The notes under the pieces were generated by a model, which was not told the origin of the DNA, made no database searches, and saw only the letters and a list, made by a program, of their open reading frames with translations. Of a stretch of DNA of 6,184 nt, positions 5,515-6,184 are shown piece by piece. Position numbers and translations under genes: made by a program. Source of the DNA: Synergistales bacterium Syner_01 (lineage in GTDB: Bacteria > Synergistota > Synergistia > Synergistales > Aminobacteriaceae); contig LVBO01000330.1 in NCBI GenBank assembly GCA_001604435.1, forward strand, positions 1 through 6,184, read 5' to 3'. Position 1 is the stretch's first letter. The number at the start of each line of letters is the position of its first letter.

Positions 5515-6184
5515 TCAGCTCTTTTTTGATCGCTCCGAGGAAAATGTAAACGAAAGAACCTTCTTCGGACAGACGTCGACGCACGCCGCGCAGGAGATGC
5601 ACTCCGGGGAGTCCATCCCGGAGGAGCGGACCATCGCGTTCACGTCCAGGCTCATAGGGCAGTTCTTCGTGCAGAGCTTGCAGTCGATGCATTTTTCGCT
5701 CTCGGCCTCAAGATGCAGGCGAGGCGCGCCGAGCTTTTTCGCCGCGTACTTCCCCGCGATCATGAAAGGAGCGAGCATGCAGCCGTAGTGGCAGAACGGA
5801 CGTCGCCCCACGGCGAGGGAAAGGACGACCATGCCGCCCATCGCGACGTAGAACATGACGTACGATACCGGCGTCGCCAGAGAGACACCGCTTTCGATGC
5901 CGTAGAGAGGGTGTACGGAGAGAACACCCCCCGCGCGCACAAAAAAGGCGACGAGGAAAGCGAGCCAGACGGCGGCGACGCCGTACTTGACGAGGTCGTA
6001 TTTTCCGCCCGGAACCCTCCTGTCGTTCGCCGGAAAGAGCACTTCCTGCACCGCGCCCCCAGGGCAGATCCAACCGCAGAACACCCTTCCGGCGAAAAAG
6101 GCGAGAACAGCCGATACCGCCACGAAGATCAGGCTCGACGTCACGATGCCCTTCCAAGCTCCCTGCAGCGTCAGAAGCGGGGAG
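5515..6184 (-). CDS. NapH-like 4Fe-4S membrane protein (partial, 5' end beyond right edge)
   Basis: The last 222 residues of a polytopic iron-sulfur protein of the NapH/MauN/YccM type, which moves electrons across or along the inner membrane to redox partners. Seen in order: membrane segments; FCGWICPGGAVQEVLF (Cys at 6076-6078), the family's CxxxCP membrane motif; a second hydrophobic block with CHYGCMLAPFM, the matching HxGC motif; then two ferredoxin-type clusters, CIDCKLCTKNCP (5691-5657) and CISCAACVDVCP (5601-5566), each CxxCxxCxxxCP, enough for two 4Fe-4S clusters. A GTG at 6144 could be read as a start, but the frame stays open and sensible to the window edge (PLLTLQGAWKGI upstream) and GTG lacks a good ribosome binding site, so I treat the gene as truncated by the window. 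It converges with the sensor gene. The electron donor and acceptor are unknown; neighbours to the right would decide. Confidence 0.88.
   Translation of the reverse strand, partial: SPLLTLQGAWKGIVTSSLIFVAVSAVLAFFAGRVFCGWICPGGAVQEVLFPANDRRVPGGKYDLVKYGVAAVWLAFLVAFFVRAGGVLSVHPLYGIESGVSLATPVSYVMFYVAMGGMVVLSLAVGRRPFCHYGCMLAPFMIAGKYAAKKLGAPRLHLEAESEKCIDCKLCTKNCPMSLDVNAMVRSSGMDSPECISCAACVDVCPKKVLSFTFSSERSKKS

Noticed and set aside
3626..5692. Long open frame on the minus strand (about 688 codons) opposite the sensor gene
   Set aside because: It is rich in Arg, His and Ser with no family resemblance and runs through two real genes with clear domains. It is an antisense shadow of GC-biased coding sequence.

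Overview
The window (6,184 bases) holds five protein genes, two of them cut by the window edges. Coding regions are moderately GC-rich and the promoter regions clearly AT-rich. The gene set (a large glutamate synthase subunit, a multi-Cys membrane ferredoxin protein, a soluble chemoreceptor-like protein, small-molecule transporters) fits an anaerobic or fermentative, probably amino-acid-using bacterium. The protein style reminds me of Synergistota, but that is an impression and not a demonstrated assignment. No mobile element, CRISPR array, tRNA or rRNA is visible.

Layout. Bases 1-1351 (minus) encode the first 450 codons of the large subunit of glutamate synthase (gltB), which runs off the left edge. 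The divergent intergenic region 1352-1666 carries a 19-base AT-rich inverted repeat that overlaps candidate -10 elements on both strands, plus a perfect TATAAT close to the next gene. Bases 1667-2884 (plus) encode an ArsB/NhaD-type (ion transporter superfamily) membrane permease; an intrinsic terminator runs into its stop codon. A new promoter at 2939-2966 then drives a LysE-family exporter (3015-3629). After 89 bases comes the most unusual gene, 3719-5455: a protein with no visible signal peptide or membrane helix that joins an N-terminal chemoreceptor (MCP) signalling hairpin to a C-terminal PhnD-like phosphonate/oxyanion-binding domain. A GC-rich hairpin (5472-5507) separates it from a convergent minus-strand gene (5515-6184) for a NapH-like polytopic iron-sulfur membrane protein, which is cut at its 5' end by the right edge.

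Working together. Nitrogen assimilation (gltB) and the permease are divergently transcribed and may share control through the inverted repeat. The LysE-type exporter and the MCP-PhnD protein lie in the same direction with no clear promoter between them, so they may be co-transcribed. The sensor would then be a cytoplasmic receptor for an oxyanion-type ligand, signalling to CheA/CheW-type partners that are not in this window. The NapH-like protein looks like a separate transcription unit for membrane electron transfer.
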